NCBI GenBank assembly: GCA_039592335.1
Contig: JBDHBX010000007.1
Span: 62,001-126,000, forward strand
Direction of reading: 5' to 3'
Length of the DNA stretch: 64,000 nt
From: WVYX01 sp039592335
GTDB taxonomy: Bacteria; Gemmatimonadota; Gemmatimonadetes; Gemmatimonadales; GWC2-71-9
Shown: positions 32,817-42,530 of the stretch, in pieces
How the letters are laid out: the number at the start of each line of letters is the position of its first letter
Numbering within the stretch: position 1 is the first letter of the stretch
Notes under the pieces: generated by a model
The model's database searches: none
What the model saw: only the letters and a program-made list of their open reading frames with translations
What the model was told of the DNA's origin: nothing
Position numbers and translations under genes: made by a program

Positions 32817-34636
32817 TTCGCCTGGGGCGTGTCGCCGCCGTCGCCGCCGTCATTCTCGTCATCCTTCCCATCTTCGCCCGCGCGGCGGCTGCCCAGGACA
32901 CCACCGGGGTACGGGCTGACTCCGCCCGTGCCGTACCCACCCAGGACTCGCTAGCGGTCCCCGACAGTGTGGCGACGCAGGAAGCGCCCGCGCCGCTCGT
33001 GCTCCCCACACCACAGCCCGAGGTGCCCGTCGGTCCGCTTCCCCCGTACACACGGTACGTCTTCACGCGCGACTCGATTCTCTGGTCCAGCGCCGAGACC
33101 CTCGGGGAGCTGTTGGCAGAGATCCCCGGCGTCTATCTCACACGATCCGGATTCCTGGGCGAGCCGACGTACGTGCAGTATGGCGGACGGGGCGGTTCGG
33201 CACTCAAGATCTTCTGGGACGGCATGGAGTGGGAGCCACTGGGGAACGACACGCTGTTTGCGGAGCCGAGTCAGATCCCATTGATCAACATCCGCCGGGT
33301 CGACGTCGTGATCGGGCCCGCCCGACTCGATGTCTATCTCGTGTCCGAGCGCCACGAGCAGCGAGCGACCCGATCGGTCGTGCGCATCGCGTCGGGCAGC
33401 TTCAGCAGCGCGGCGTACACCGGGATGTTCCAGTATCACTGGAACTCGGGGATCACGCTCGATCTCGCCGCCAACTTCAACGGCACCGACGGCCCCAATC
33501 AGCAGGCCAAGAGCAGCCAGTTCGACCTCTGGGCCAAGGTGGGGTGGATGCCGAGCGACAAGGTGGGCGCGACGTACCAGATCGTGCGGCGGGACTTCGA
33601 TCGCGACGAGGTCACCGCCAACGGCGAGCCGGCGATCCCGGAGCTCAAGGGCGCCCGCACCGACTACCTGCTCAACTTCTTTGCGGGGTCGCGCGCGGAC
33701 GGTTTGGGCGTGCGGGCGGAAGGAGGTCTCGCATCCAGCTCGTGGAACCCCGACTCGGCAGCCGCCCTGCCTGAGGAGCGGGTGCGGCAGGCGTGGGCCG
33801 GGCTGCGCTACGCCCGACCCAGCTGGTCGGCCGGGATCCGAGGCCGACTCGCGGATGCGCGCACGACCGGCTCGGTCGAGGGCCAGCTGGGATGGGTGCC
33901 GCTCCCCGGGATCGTGCTCGCGGGCGACGCCTACTGGAAGCGGCACGAGGGGGACCGCACCTCGAAGGGAGCGCACGCCTCGGCGGGTTTGTACTACGGC
34001 TTCGCCTCACTCATGGGCGAGATCGCGTTCGCCGACGCCGTGCAGGCACCGGCACTGCTCACCGACACAGCCATCTCCACGTCCGACTGGTCGGTGAAGG
34101 CGGGGATCGACACCAGGTGGCTCACCGGATATGCGGGGCTCGCCCGGCGCGATGCCTACGACCCGTTGCCGTATCCCGACCTCCCCCTGATCCGCGACCT
34201 CAGTCCCTCGCCCGCGACCACCTACGCCATCGCCGACCTGCACGCGCGCCCGACCCGCTGGCTCACGTTCGCCGGATGGTATTCCGATCCGGTGTCGGGG
34301 GAGGCCGCCGACCTCCAACCGCCCAGGCACGGACGCTGGGAGGTCACGTTGCGCTCCAAGTTCTGGCCCACGTTCCGCAGCGGCGTGTTCGACCTCAAGC
34401 TGATGGTCGGTTCGGAGTCGTGGAGCACGGGTACCGCCGGGCTCGACGGCGCAGGCCAGCCCATCGTGCTGCCCGGCGCGACCTTCTACGAGTTCTACGT
34501 CTCGTTCCAGATCGTCACCTTTACCGGGTTCTGGAACTTGCGCAACGCGCGACTCACCGACGCGGAGTTCGTACCGGGGCTCGAGTACCCCTCGAGCGCA
34601 CAGTACTTCGGCGTCCACTGGACCTTCAGCAGCTGA
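32813..34636 (+). CDS. TonB-dependent-receptor-like outer membrane protein
   Basis: 607 residues from GTG 32813 overlapping the pepA stop; signal peptide RVAAVAAVILVILPIFARAAAAQ. A plug domain is visible (SSAETLGELLAEIPGVYLTRSGFLGEPTYVQYGGRGG...VDVVIGPARLDVYLV), then alternating aromatic beta-strand sequence through to an end close to the outer-membrane C-terminal pattern (QYFGVHWTFSS). At about 600 residues it is short for a TonB receptor and no carboxypeptidase-like domain is seen. Substrate unknown. Confidence 0.75.
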   Translation: MIRLGRVAAVAAVILVILPIFARAAAAQDTTGVRADSARAVPTQDSLAVPDSVATQEAPAPLVLPTPQPEVPVGPLPPYTRYVFTRDSILWSSAETLGELLAEIPGVYLTRSGFLGEPTYVQYGGRGGSALKIFWDGMEWEPLGNDTLFAEPSQIPLINIRRVDVVIGPARLDVYLVSERHEQRATRSVVRIASGSFSSAAYTGMFQYHWNSGITLDLAANFNGTDGPNQQAKSSQFDLWAKVGWMPSDKVGATYQIVRRDFDRDEVTANGEPAIPELKGARTDYLLNFFAGSRADGLGVRAEGGLASSSWNPDSAAALPEERVRQAWAGLRYARPSWSAGIRGRLADARTTGSVEGQLGWVPLPGIVLAGDAYWKRHEGDRTSKGAHASAGLYYGFASLMGEIAFADAVQAPALLTDTAISTSDWSVKAGIDTRWLTGYAGLARRDAYDPLPYPDLPLIRDLSPSPATTYAIADLHARPTRWLTFAGWYSDPVSGEAADLQPPRHGRWEVTLRSKFWPTFRSGVFDLKLMVGSESWSTGTAGLDGAGQPIVLPGATFYEFYVSFQIVTFTGFWNLRNARLTDAEFVPGLEYPSSAQYFGVHWTFSS

Positions 34637-34684
34637 GGTGCGCCCCCTGGCTTTGCCCCCCGGCACCCGGCTAGTTTTGCGACC

Positions 34685-35560
34685 GTGCTGAAATCCATGA
34701 CCGGCTACGGTGCCGCCGAGGGCGGGTTGGGCGAGGGCCGCCTGGCCATCGAGGTCCGCACCGTCAACCATCGCCACCTGAACGTCCAGTTCCGGCTGCC
34801 CCACGCGCTGCAGCGGTTCGAGACCGAGTTGCGCAATCGCCTGCGTGAGCGGCTCGACCGGGGGCACGCCTCGGTCACGGCCCGCTGGACGGAGGAGCCG
34901 CCGGGGGGCCCCACCATCGCGCTCAACCTCGAGCGGGCTCGGGCGGTGATCGAGGCGGTGACCCGGTTGAAGAAGGCGGTCGAGCTCCCTGGGGAGATCG
35001 ACCTGGCCTTCGTGGCGCGGCAGCCCGACGTGCTCGCCTCGGGCGACGAGGAGGATCCCGCCCTCGACCAGAGCCAGCTCCTCGGGCTGCTGGATCGGGC
35101 CGTGGATGACGTGGTGGCGAGCCGCTCGCAGGAGGGCGCGGCAATGGCCCGGGAGCTGGAGCACCGACTCGACAACATTGAAGCCCACCTGGCTACCGTC
35201 GAGCGCCGGGCCCCGGAACGGCTCACCCGGGAGCGCGAGCGGCTGCGGGAGTCGGTGCGCGAGCTGCTCGACGGGAGAGCGATTGATGAGGACCGGCTCG
35301 CTCAGGAGATCGCGCTGATCGCCGACAAGTTGGATATCACCGAGGAGATCGTGCGACTCAAGACCCATCTCGGCGCCTGCCGGCAGACCCTCATCAGGGA
35401 GGAAGCCGTGGGCCGCCAGTTGGGCTTCCTCGGCCAGGAGATGCTGCGGGAGATCAACACGATCGGCTCGAAGGCGAACGACGCCGAGATCGGCCACGTG
35501 GTGATCGGGATGAAAGGGGAGTTGGAGAAGATCCGCGAGCAATCGGAGAACGTGGAATGA
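34685..35560 (+). CDS. yicC: YicC-family endoribonuclease
   Basis: 291 residues from GTG. SMTGYGAAE at the start, VEVRTVNHRHLNV-type segment (IEVRTVNHRHLNVQFRLP), and the C-terminal EEIVRLKTHL with REINTIGSKANDAEI are the YicC_N and DUF1732 signatures. YicC acts in RNA turnover in other bacteria. It overlaps gmk by 4 nt, the usual neighbour arrangement. Confidence 0.93.
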   Translation: MLKSMTGYGAAEGGLGEGRLAIEVRTVNHRHLNVQFRLPHALQRFETELRNRLRERLDRGHASVTARWTEEPPGGPTIALNLERARAVIEAVTRLKKAVELPGEIDLAFVARQPDVLASGDEEDPALDQSQLLGLLDRAVDDVVASRSQEGAAMARELEHRLDNIEAHLATVERRAPERLTRERERLRESVRELLDGRAIDEDRLAQEIALIADKLDITEEIVRLKTHLGACRQTLIREEAVGRQLGFLGQEMLREINTIGSKANDAEIGHVVIGMKGELEKIREQSENVE

Positions 35561-36198
35561 GCCGGTTCCTCGTGATTCTGTCGTCCCCGTCGGGCGGCGG
35601 CAAAACCACCATCGCCCATGCGCTTCTGACGGCCCGCCGGGACCTGGGGTTCAGCATCTCGGCCACCACCCGTCCTCCACGGGACAATGAGCAGGACGGC
35701 GTGAACTACCATTTCCTCTCGGCCGAGGAGTTCGACCGGCGGCGCGAGGCGGGCGCGTTCCTGGAGTGGGCCGAGTACGGCGGCCACCTGTACGGCACCC
35801 TGGAGGCCGAGGTCGACCGGGTGTTGGCCGGGGGCCAGCACGTGGTGCTCGACATCGAGATCCAGGGCGCGGCGCAGATCAGGCAGCGCCGATCGGATGT
35901 TGTGAGTATCTTTGTGCTGCCGCCGTCGGCGGATGTCCTGATCCAGCGATTGACGAAGCGCGCCTCGGACGATCGGGAGAGTCTCGCCCGTCGCTTGACC
36001 CAAGCCGGGATCGAACTCCAGCAAGCCGAGCACTACGACTACGTCGTCGTCAACGACGACCTGGCACAGGCCGTTGCCGAGGTGGCGGCGATCATCGACG
36101 CCGAGACGCACCGGACATTGCGGCACGACGAGCTCCAGGAGACGGTCGCCCGACTGCGGGCGGAGTTGGAGCAGCGATCCACGGACCTGACTGGATAG
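35557..36198 (+). CDS. gmk: Guanylate kinase
   Basis: 213 residues. P-loop SSPSGGGKTT, SATTRPPRDNEQDGVNYHFL (GMP binding), FLEWAEYGGHLYGT and LDIEIQGAAQIR are complete. It makes GDP from GMP and ATP. Overlaps yicC (ATGA) and is followed by rpoZ and coaBC in the common bacterial order. Confidence 0.97.
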   Translation: MSRFLVILSSPSGGGKTTIAHALLTARRDLGFSISATTRPPRDNEQDGVNYHFLSAEEFDRRREAGAFLEWAEYGGHLYGTLEAEVDRVLAGGQHVVLDIEIQGAAQIRQRRSDVVSIFVLPPSADVLIQRLTKRASDDRESLARRLTQAGIELQQAEHYDYVVVNDDLAQAVAEVAAIIDAETHRTLRHDELQETVARLRAELEQRSTDLTG

Positions 36199-36215
36199 CC
36201 GTACGAGGAGAGTGG

Positions 36216-36425
36216 ATGTACATCTTTACCCCCTTCGATGTGGCGCAGCGCGCCGGCAACAAGTACCTGGGCGTCTTGGTCGCGGCCAAGTTCGCCCGCT
36301 ACATCAACGATTTTCCCCGGGATCGGTCGCTCGAGGAAAAGAAGCTGACCACGCGGTCGCTCGAGAGCCTCACCGGCGGTGAGCTGAGCTACCGGCTCGT
36401 GCGGCGGAGGCGTCAGGAGACGTGA
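36216..36425 (+). CDS. rpoZ: RNA polymerase omega subunit
   Basis: 69 residues from ATG 36216, with GAGGAG upstream; the longer open frame before it is a shadow of gmk. VAQRAGNKYLGVLVAAKFARYINDF and LTTRSLESLTGGELSYRLV match omega (R..NKY..V..A..R......). It lies 17 nt after gmk and overlaps coaBC by 4 nt. Confidence 0.88.
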   Translation: MYIFTPFDVAQRAGNKYLGVLVAAKFARYINDFPRDRSLEEKKLTTRSLESLTGGELSYRLVRRRRQET

Positions 36426-37615
36426 ACCTGAACGGCCGGCGCGTCGTCCTCGGCGTGTCGGGCGGGATTGCGGCCTACAAGTCCTGCATCCTCGCCCGGC
36501 GGCTGACGGAGAGCGGCGCGGCGGTGGATGTGGTCCTCACGGCGGCCGCGACGGAATTCGTCCGGCCGCTTACGTTCGAAGCCCTGACGAAGCGCCCGGT
36601 CCTTTCCTCCCTGTGGGAGCGGGGCCGGGCGCTCTCGCACGTCGAGCTGGCGCAGGATGCCGACCTGATCGTGCTGGCACCCGCGACCGCCCACCTGCTG
36701 GCCCGTGCGGCGCAGGGCATCGCGGACGATCTGCTGTCGGCGATCCTGCTGGCGAGCCCGAGCCCGGTGCTGGTGGCACCCGGGATGAACGACCAGATGT
36801 TCGCCCACCCCGCGACGCAGGCCAACCTCGCCACCCTCCGCGAGCGCGGTTGGGTCGTCGTCGGGCCGGCAATCGGCCCCCTCGCGGAGGGACCCAGCGA
36901 GCGCCCGGGACGCATGGTGGAGCCGGAAGCGATCCTGGTGCACGCGGAGCGGATGCTCGGCGCCCCACACAGCGCCCTGCGTGACAAGCACGTGCTGGTG
37001 ACGGCCGGACCGACACGGGAACACGTCGATCCCGTTCGCGTCATCACCAACCCTTCCAGCGGCCGCATGGGGTACCGGATGGCCGAGGCGGCCTTTGCCC
37101 GGGGCGCGCGTGTGACCCTGGTTTCGGGACCGACCGGCCTGACCGAGCCCGTCGGACCCGAGTTCGTGCGCGTGACGAGCACCGAAGAGCTCCGCGCGGC
37201 GGTGGAGCAGACCCTCCCACACGCCGACGTCTTGCTGATGGCGGCCGCGCCCTCCGACTTTCGTCCGGCGGAGCCCAGCACCACCAAGCGCCCCCGCGCC
37301 GAGGGGGATCTCACGCTGTCGCTCGAGGCCACGGCGGACGTGCTGGCGAGCACCATTGCCGCACGGCGCCCGGGAAGCGTGATGGTGGGATTCGCCCTGG
37401 AAGTGGGAGAGGGAGCGAGCCGGGCACGCGAAAAGCTGGAGCAGAAGCAGCTGGACCTGGTCGTGCTGAATCGCGTGGACGAGCCGGAAAGCGGGTTCGA
37501 AGTGGACACGAACCGGATCACGTTGATCACACGGGATGCGCAGCAGGAAGCGGACCTCATGACGAAGCGGGAGGCCGCCGAGATGATCCTGGATCACGTC
37601 GAGGAACTCTTGTGA
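36422..37615 (+). CDS. coaBC: Bifunctional phosphopantothenoylcysteine decarboxylase/phosphopantothenate-cysteine ligase
   Basis: 397 residues from GTG overlapping rpoZ (GTGA). CoaC half: GVSGGIAAYKSC, ATAHLLARAAQGIADDLLS and PGMNDQMFAHPAT. CoaB half: VTAGPTREHVDPVRVITNPSSGRMGYRMAEAA, and APSDFRPAEPSTTKRPR. Both steps of coenzyme A synthesis from phosphopantothenate are covered. Confidence 0.95.
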   Translation: MNLNGRRVVLGVSGGIAAYKSCILARRLTESGAAVDVVLTAAATEFVRPLTFEALTKRPVLSSLWERGRALSHVELAQDADLIVLAPATAHLLARAAQGIADDLLSAILLASPSPVLVAPGMNDQMFAHPATQANLATLRERGWVVVGPAIGPLAEGPSERPGRMVEPEAILVHAERMLGAPHSALRDKHVLVTAGPTREHVDPVRVITNPSSGRMGYRMAEAAFARGARVTLVSGPTGLTEPVGPEFVRVTSTEELRAAVEQTLPHADVLLMAAAPSDFRPAEPSTTKRPRAEGDLTLSLEATADVLASTIAARRPGSVMVGFALEVGEGASRAREKLEQKQLDLVVLNRVDEPESGFEVDTNRITLITRDAQQEADLMTKREAAEMILDHVEELL

Positions 37616-38481
37616 CCGACCCCCGGGAGTTGATGGCGCGCTACCTCCAGCAGCGGGGGCGGTTGGGAGACGACCTCTGGTTCGCCGCTGAGCCGGACGG
37701 CGTGGAGCCGGTGACCGAACCGGCGACCGCCCCGCCCGAGATTCCCGCGGCGCAGGCACCGCCACCGCCCAGCGCGGCTCCGTCCGATCCCCCGCCGCGC
37801 GCAGCAGCCAAGCCCGACAAGCCACCACGCCGTCGCCACGGACCCAAGTGGAAGCAGGACGCGCCGGCCATCCCGCCCAAGGGGATGGTAGTCGCCGCAC
37901 CCTCCAGTGACCTGTTCAGCGAGGACCCGCTGCAGAGCGTGGGAATCGACGAGCTGGCGGCAATGGTGCACGAGTGCACGGCGTGCCGCCTGTGCGAGAA
38001 CCGCGCGCTGGCGGTTCCGGGCGAGGGACCTGGGGACGCGCGCCTCGTCGTGGTCGGGGAGGGACCGGGCGCGAAGGAAGACGAGACCGGCCGACCATTC
38101 GTCGGCAGGGCGGGGGAGCTGCTGACGGAGATCCTCGCGGCGATCGACCTGCCGCGTGAGCAGGTGTTCATCTGCAACGTCGTGAAGTGCCGCCCGCCGA
38201 GCAACCGCAAGCCGCAGCAGGACGAGATCGACGCTTGCGTGCCGTACCTCTACCGCCAGATTGAAGTCATCAAGCCCGCGGTTATACTGGCCACGGGGGG
38301 AACGGCCGCCGAGACGCTGCTTGGCACCCGGCAGTCCCTCGGCGCGCTCCGCAACAAAGTGCACGGGTTCCGCGGCACACCGCTGGTCGTGACCTACCAT
38401 CCGGCGGCCCTGCTACGGAACCCTCACTGGAAGAAGCCAACCTGGGATGACGTCCGTATCGCACGCCAGCTCCTCGAGTAG
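37612..38481 (+). CDS. Type-4 (iron-sulfur) uracil-DNA glycosylase
   Basis: 289 residues from GTG overlapping coaBC. A Pro/Ala-rich N-terminal extension of about 100 residues precedes the core. CTACRLC and later CNVVKCRPP and IDACVPYL supply 4Fe-4S cysteines; GEGPGAKEDETGRPFVGRAGELL and HPAALLRNP are the uracil pocket and catalytic motifs of family 4 UDG. It excises uracil from DNA. The 3' 35 nt overlap dnaB in another frame. Confidence 0.92.
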   Translation: MTDPRELMARYLQQRGRLGDDLWFAAEPDGVEPVTEPATAPPEIPAAQAPPPPSAAPSDPPPRAAAKPDKPPRRRHGPKWKQDAPAIPPKGMVVAAPSSDLFSEDPLQSVGIDELAAMVHECTACRLCENRALAVPGEGPGDARLVVVGEGPGAKEDETGRPFVGRAGELLTEILAAIDLPREQVFICNVVKCRPPSNRKPQQDEIDACVPYLYRQIEVIKPAVILATGGTAAETLLGTRQSLGALRNKVHGFRGTPLVVTYHPAALLRNPHWKKPTWDDVRIARQLLE

Positions 38482-39853
38482 CGGGGCTGATCAGCAGGCT
38501 TCCCGGCAGACGCCGTGGAGCGAGGAGGCCGAACAGGCCGTCCTCGGTGCCATGCTGTTGGACCCCGACGCCGCCCTGAAGGCGGTGGAGCTGCTCGACG
38601 ACACCGCCTTCTACCGGGACGCACACCGGCGTGTCTTCCGCATCATGGCGCAGGTGGTCGAGCGGGGCGACGTAGTGGACCCCGTCGTGCTGCGGGAAGA
38701 GCTGATGCAAGCGGGCGACCTCGAGGCGGCGGGCGGCACCGACTACGTCGCCGAGCTACTCGACATGGTTCCCACGGCGGCCAACGTCGAGTACCACTGC
38801 CGCATCGTGAAGGACAAGGCGCTGCGCCGGCGCCTGATCCAGGCAGGGACCGAGATCGTACAGAGCGCCTACCAGGGACCGCAGGACATCGACACCCTGC
38901 TCGACGGAGCCGAGCAGCGCATGTTCGAGGTGTCCTTCCAGCGCGGCACGCAGGAAGTCCTCCGCATCAAGGAGCTCATGTGGCGGGCGATGGAGCGCAT
39001 TGAAGCGCGCCATCGGGGCGACGAATCGGTGCAGGGCGTGGCCAGTGGCTTCTCAGATTTGGACATCAAGACCAACGGCTTCCAGCGTAGCGACCTGATC
39101 ATCGTGGCGGCGCGGCCCTCGATGGGAAAGACGGCGTTCTGCCTCAACGTGGCCGCGAACGCCGCACTGGAGGGCAACACGTCCACGGCCGTTTTCTCGC
39201 TCGAGATGTCCCGGGATCAGCTGGTGGAGCGCCTGCTCGCCGCCGAGAGCTTCGTGGACCTACAGCGCCTGCGCAGCGGCAACCTGCGGGACGATGACTA
39301 TCCCAAGATGTCGCGCGCCGCCGGCCTGCTGGGCACGGCGCCCATCTGGGTGGACGACTCGCCGGCACTCACGTTGCTGGAGCTCCGCTCCAAGGCGCGC
39401 AGGCTCAAGGCGGAGCACAACATCGGCCTCATGGTGGTCGATTATCTACAGTTGATCCGGGGTCCCGCGAAGGCCGACAGCCGGCAGGAGGAGATCAGCT
39501 TCATCTCCCGCTCGCTCAAGGCTCTCGCGCGTGAGTTGGACACGCCGGTGATTGCGCTCTCCCAGCTCTCGCGCGCGCCGGAGCAGCGCGGCGGTGACCG
39601 CCGCCCCATGCTGTCCGATCTGCGCGACTCGGGGGCCATCGAGCAGGACGCCGACCTCGTGATGTTCATCTACCGACCGGAGATGTACCCCACCCTGGTG
39701 GAGCGCGACCCGGGGCAGGAGGGCGTGGCGGAGCTGATCCTCGCCAAGCACCGCAACGGCCCCACCGGCACCATCAAGCTCGCCTTCCACAAGCAGTACA
39801 CGCGGTTCGAGAGCTACAGCCAGCGCGAGGCCGAGGGGGCGGATGGCCCGTAA
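38447..39853 (+). CDS. dnaB: Replicative DNA helicase DnaB
   Basis: 468 residues. N-terminal PWSEEAEQAVLGAMLLDPDAALKAVELL is the DnaB-N domain; RecA-like core shows Walker A ARPSMGKTAF, ExxS loop SLEMSRDQLVERLLA, Walker B LMVVDYLQLI and SDLRDSGAIEQDADLVMFIYR. No intein is seen. Its first residues lie inside the overlapping UDG gene; the 3' end overlaps radA by 11 nt. Confidence 0.97.
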   Translation: MTSVSHASSSSSGADQQASRQTPWSEEAEQAVLGAMLLDPDAALKAVELLDDTAFYRDAHRRVFRIMAQVVERGDVVDPVVLREELMQAGDLEAAGGTDYVAELLDMVPTAANVEYHCRIVKDKALRRRLIQAGTEIVQSAYQGPQDIDTLLDGAEQRMFEVSFQRGTQEVLRIKELMWRAMERIEARHRGDESVQGVASGFSDLDIKTNGFQRSDLIIVAARPSMGKTAFCLNVAANAALEGNTSTAVFSLEMSRDQLVERLLAAESFVDLQRLRSGNLRDDDYPKMSRAAGLLGTAPIWVDDSPALTLLELRSKARRLKAEHNIGLMVVDYLQLIRGPAKADSRQEEISFISRSLKALARELDTPVIALSQLSRAPEQRGGDRRPMLSDLRDSGAIEQDADLVMFIYRPEMYPTLVERDPGQEGVAELILAKHRNGPTGTIKLAFHKQYTRFESYSQREAEGADGP

Positions 39854-41201
39854 GTTCCGCTCGGTGTATCGCTGCTCCGAGTGCGGCGCCGAGCACCCCA
39901 AGTGGGCCGGCCGGTGCGACGCCTGTGACAGCTGGAACACCCTGATCGAGGAAGCGGTGGGCAAGAAGGTGGGCGCCGCAGATGAGCGTGCGGCGCTCGC
40001 GGCTGGCCCGCCTCCCGTTCGCCTATCGGACGTCGCCGCCGAGGGACTGGGGCGCTGGACGACCGGACTCGCCGAGTTCGATTTTGTGCTCGGGGGTGGC
40101 ATCGTCCCCGGGTCGGTACTGCTGGTCGGAGGCGAACCTGGAATCGGCAAGTCCACGCTGTTGCTCCAGTGCGCCTCGCGACTCGAAGCGCAGGGAATCC
40201 CCACGCTCTACGTCTCGGGTGAAGAGTCCGTCGACCAAGTGCGGCTGCGCGCCGACCGGCTGCCGGAGGAGACGGGTTCGGTGCACGTGCTTCCCGAGGT
40301 GCGCGTGGAGGCGATCCGGGCCCACGCCGAGGTTGTGGGCGCACAAGTCGTCATTGTGGATTCGATCCAGACGACTTACACCGACGAGCTGGAGGGCGCG
40401 CCCGGCAACGTGGGCCAGGTACGCGAGTGCGCCGCCCGGCTCATGCGTTTCGCCAAGGAAACCGGCGCCGCGGTGGTCCTCGTGGGACACGTGACGCGGG
40501 GTGGGGTGATCGCGGGCCCCAAGACCCTGGAGCACGCGGTGGACACCGTGCTCTACTTCGAGGGCGAGTCGAGCGGGGATTTTCGCGTGCTGCGAGCGGT
40601 GAAGAACCGGTTCGGCTCGGTCGACGAGCTGGGGATCTTCAAGATGACCTCCGAGGGTCTCCGGCCCGTTCCCAACCCCTCGGCCGCGTTCCTGGCGGGA
40701 CGCGCCGCCGAGACGGCCGGATCCGCCGTCACGGCGCTCATGGAAGGCACCCGGCCCGTGCTCGTCGAGATCCAGGCCCTCGCGGCGAAGAGCGGGTACG
40801 GTACGCCGCAGCGTGTGGCGACCGGTCTGGACGGACGGCGCCTCGCCGTGCTGCTGGCGGTCCTGGAGCGCCGCGCGGGCCTGTCGTTCCACGACCTGGA
40901 CGTGTTCGTCAACGTCACCGGGGGGATGCGCGTGGTCGAGCCGGCGTCCGACCTGGCAGTTGCCGCCGCACTCTGCTCCAGCGTGCGCGATCAACCCGCC
41001 CCGTCGGACGCACTCTTCCTGGGTGAGATCGGCCTCGGCGGCGAGGTACGGCCCATTGGGGGTATCGAGCGACGGCTCGCCGAGGCCGAGCGGCTCGGTT
41101 TCCGCACCGCCTTCATCTCGGCACGCGCCGGCGTCACGACACCGCTCACCACGGTGTCGATCGACCATGTCTCCCAACTCGCCGGCCGCCTCGCCGCCTG
41201 A
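39843..41201 (+). CDS. radA: DNA repair protein RadA/Sms
   Basis: 452 residues. Zinc finger YRCSECGAEHPKWAGRCDACDSW, Walker A GGEPGIGKSTLLLQ, RadA-specific KNRFGS and a Lon-like C-terminal domain (VTGGMRVVEPASDLAVAAALCSS). It drives branch migration in recombination. Overlaps dnaB at the 5' end and ispD at the 3' end. Confidence 0.96.
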   Translation: MARKFRSVYRCSECGAEHPKWAGRCDACDSWNTLIEEAVGKKVGAADERAALAAGPPPVRLSDVAAEGLGRWTTGLAEFDFVLGGGIVPGSVLLVGGEPGIGKSTLLLQCASRLEAQGIPTLYVSGEESVDQVRLRADRLPEETGSVHVLPEVRVEAIRAHAEVVGAQVVIVDSIQTTYTDELEGAPGNVGQVRECAARLMRFAKETGAAVVLVGHVTRGGVIAGPKTLEHAVDTVLYFEGESSGDFRVLRAVKNRFGSVDELGIFKMTSEGLRPVPNPSAAFLAGRAAETAGSAVTALMEGTRPVLVEIQALAAKSGYGTPQRVATGLDGRRLAVLLAVLERRAGLSFHDLDVFVNVTGGMRVVEPASDLAVAAALCSSVRDQPAPSDALFLGEIGLGGEVRPIGGIERRLAEAERLGFRTAFISARAGVTTPLTTVSIDHVSQLAGRLAA

Positions 41202-41880
41202 CGTCGGCATCCTCCTCGCGGCCGCGGGCCGGGGTGAGCGCGCCGGGGCGGGAGAGCCCAAGCAGTTCCGGCCCGTCGGTGGCGTACCGATGCTGCTGCG
41301 GGCCATCCGCCCCTTCGCGCAACACCCCCGCGTGTGCCAGATTGTGGTCGCGCTTCCGGCCCAACACGCCGCGGCGCCTCCCTCCTGGCTCCGGGAGGTC
41401 GTGGGTGGACGGCTCTGCCTCGTCGCCGGCGGCACGACCCGCGCCGCCTCCGTGCACGCCGCCCTCGCCGCGCTCCCCAACGAGTGCTCGCTCGTGCTGG
41501 TGCACGACGCGGCCCGTCCCTTCGTGTCGCCAGAGACGATCGACGCGGTCATCGACGCCGCCGGCACCGGGGTGGCCGTCGTGCCGGCGGTGCCGGTATC
41601 GGACACCCTCAAGCGCACGGCGGAGGGCGACCCGCGCGTGCTCGAGACCGTCGAGCGCGCCGGACTGTGGCGGGCACAGACCCCCCAGGGATTCCCGCGC
41701 GGCATGCTCGAGGAGGCGTTTCGCGGCGCGGAGGACTCCGGTGACTGGCGCTTCACCGACGAGGCGGCGCTGGTGGAGGCGGCAGGCCACCCCGTCGTGG
41801 TGGTGCCGGACCGCAGCTCCAACATCAAGGTGACCACGGCCGAGGATCTGGCTCTCGCCGAGGCCATCCTCGCCTCATGA
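41167..41880 (+). CDS. ispD: 2-C-methyl-D-erythritol 4-phosphate cytidylyltransferase
   Basis: 237 residues from ATG 41167, inside the last 35 nt of radA; the longer open frame upstream is a radA shadow. LLAAAGRGERAG with PKQF, LVLVHDAARPFVS, TPQGFPRGML and NIKVTTAEDLALAE are the IspD CTP-binding and catalytic motifs. It serves non-mevalonate isoprenoid synthesis. No fused IspF domain. Confidence 0.94.
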   Translation: MSPNSPAASPPDVGILLAAAGRGERAGAGEPKQFRPVGGVPMLLRAIRPFAQHPRVCQIVVALPAQHAAAPPSWLREVVGGRLCLVAGGTTRAASVHAALAALPNECSLVLVHDAARPFVSPETIDAVIDAAGTGVAVVPAVPVSDTLKRTAEGDPRVLETVERAGLWRAQTPQGFPRGMLEEAFRGAEDSGDWRFTDEAALVEAAGHPVVVVPDRSSNIKVTTAEDLALAEAILAS

Positions 41881-42530
41881 CCCCCCTGGCGTTCGCGACC
41901 GAGCCGGAAATCGCGGCAGCGATCCCCAGCGTCGCGCAGCATCTGGCCGCCGGCGGATTGCTCGCCTATCCCACCGAAACGGTGTATGGCCTCGGCTCCC
42001 GCCCCGTGGAGGAGGACGTCGCAGCCCTGGCGCGGCTCAAGGGACGCGATGCGGGCAAGCCCTTCCTCCTGCTGGTCGCCAGCTGGGAGATGGCGGAGCG
42101 GTTTGGGCTCGTGCTGGGAACGGACGCGCGGGCGCTCACCGATCGCTTCTGGCCCGGCCCGCTAACCGTCGTGCTCCCCGGAGCAGAGGGCAAGCTGCCC
42201 AACGCGTTGCGGGGCCCCGAGGGCGGCATCGCGGTACGGTGGACCTCCCACGCCGGCATGGCACGCCTCATCGCCGCCGTGGACATGCCGCTCACGTCCA
42301 CCTCGGCCAACCGCCCCGGCGGCCCCACGGCTCCCGGAGTGGGGGCCATCGCAGATACCTTTCCGGGCCCCGTCCGCCAGGGCCGGCTCCTCGTGCTGGA
42401 TGGCGGGGCACTCGGCAACCAGCCGCCGTCCACCGTGGTGGACTGCACGGAGCCGGTGCCGAGACTGATACGGGAGGGAGCCATCCCGCACGCGGAGCTC
42501 CGCGCGGCGGTAGGAAGCCTTGCACCATGA
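41877..42530 (+). CDS. tsaC: L-threonylcarbamoyladenylate synthase
   Basis: 217 residues. YPTETVYGLGSRPVEEDVAALARLKGRDAGKPFLLLV, FWPGPLTVVLPG, and TSTSANRPGGPTA are the YrdC domain motifs. The length fits TsaC, without the Sua5 C-terminal domain. It makes threonylcarbamoyl-AMP for t6A37 in tRNA. Overlaps ispD and the phosphatase gene by 4 nt each. Confidence 0.93.
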   Translation: MTPLAFATEPEIAAAIPSVAQHLAAGGLLAYPTETVYGLGSRPVEEDVAALARLKGRDAGKPFLLLVASWEMAERFGLVLGTDARALTDRFWPGPLTVVLPGAEGKLPNALRGPEGGIAVRWTSHAGMARLIAAVDMPLTSTSANRPGGPTAPGVGAIADTFPGPVRQGRLLVLDGGALGNQPPSTVVDCTEPVPRLIREGAIPHAELRAAVGSLAP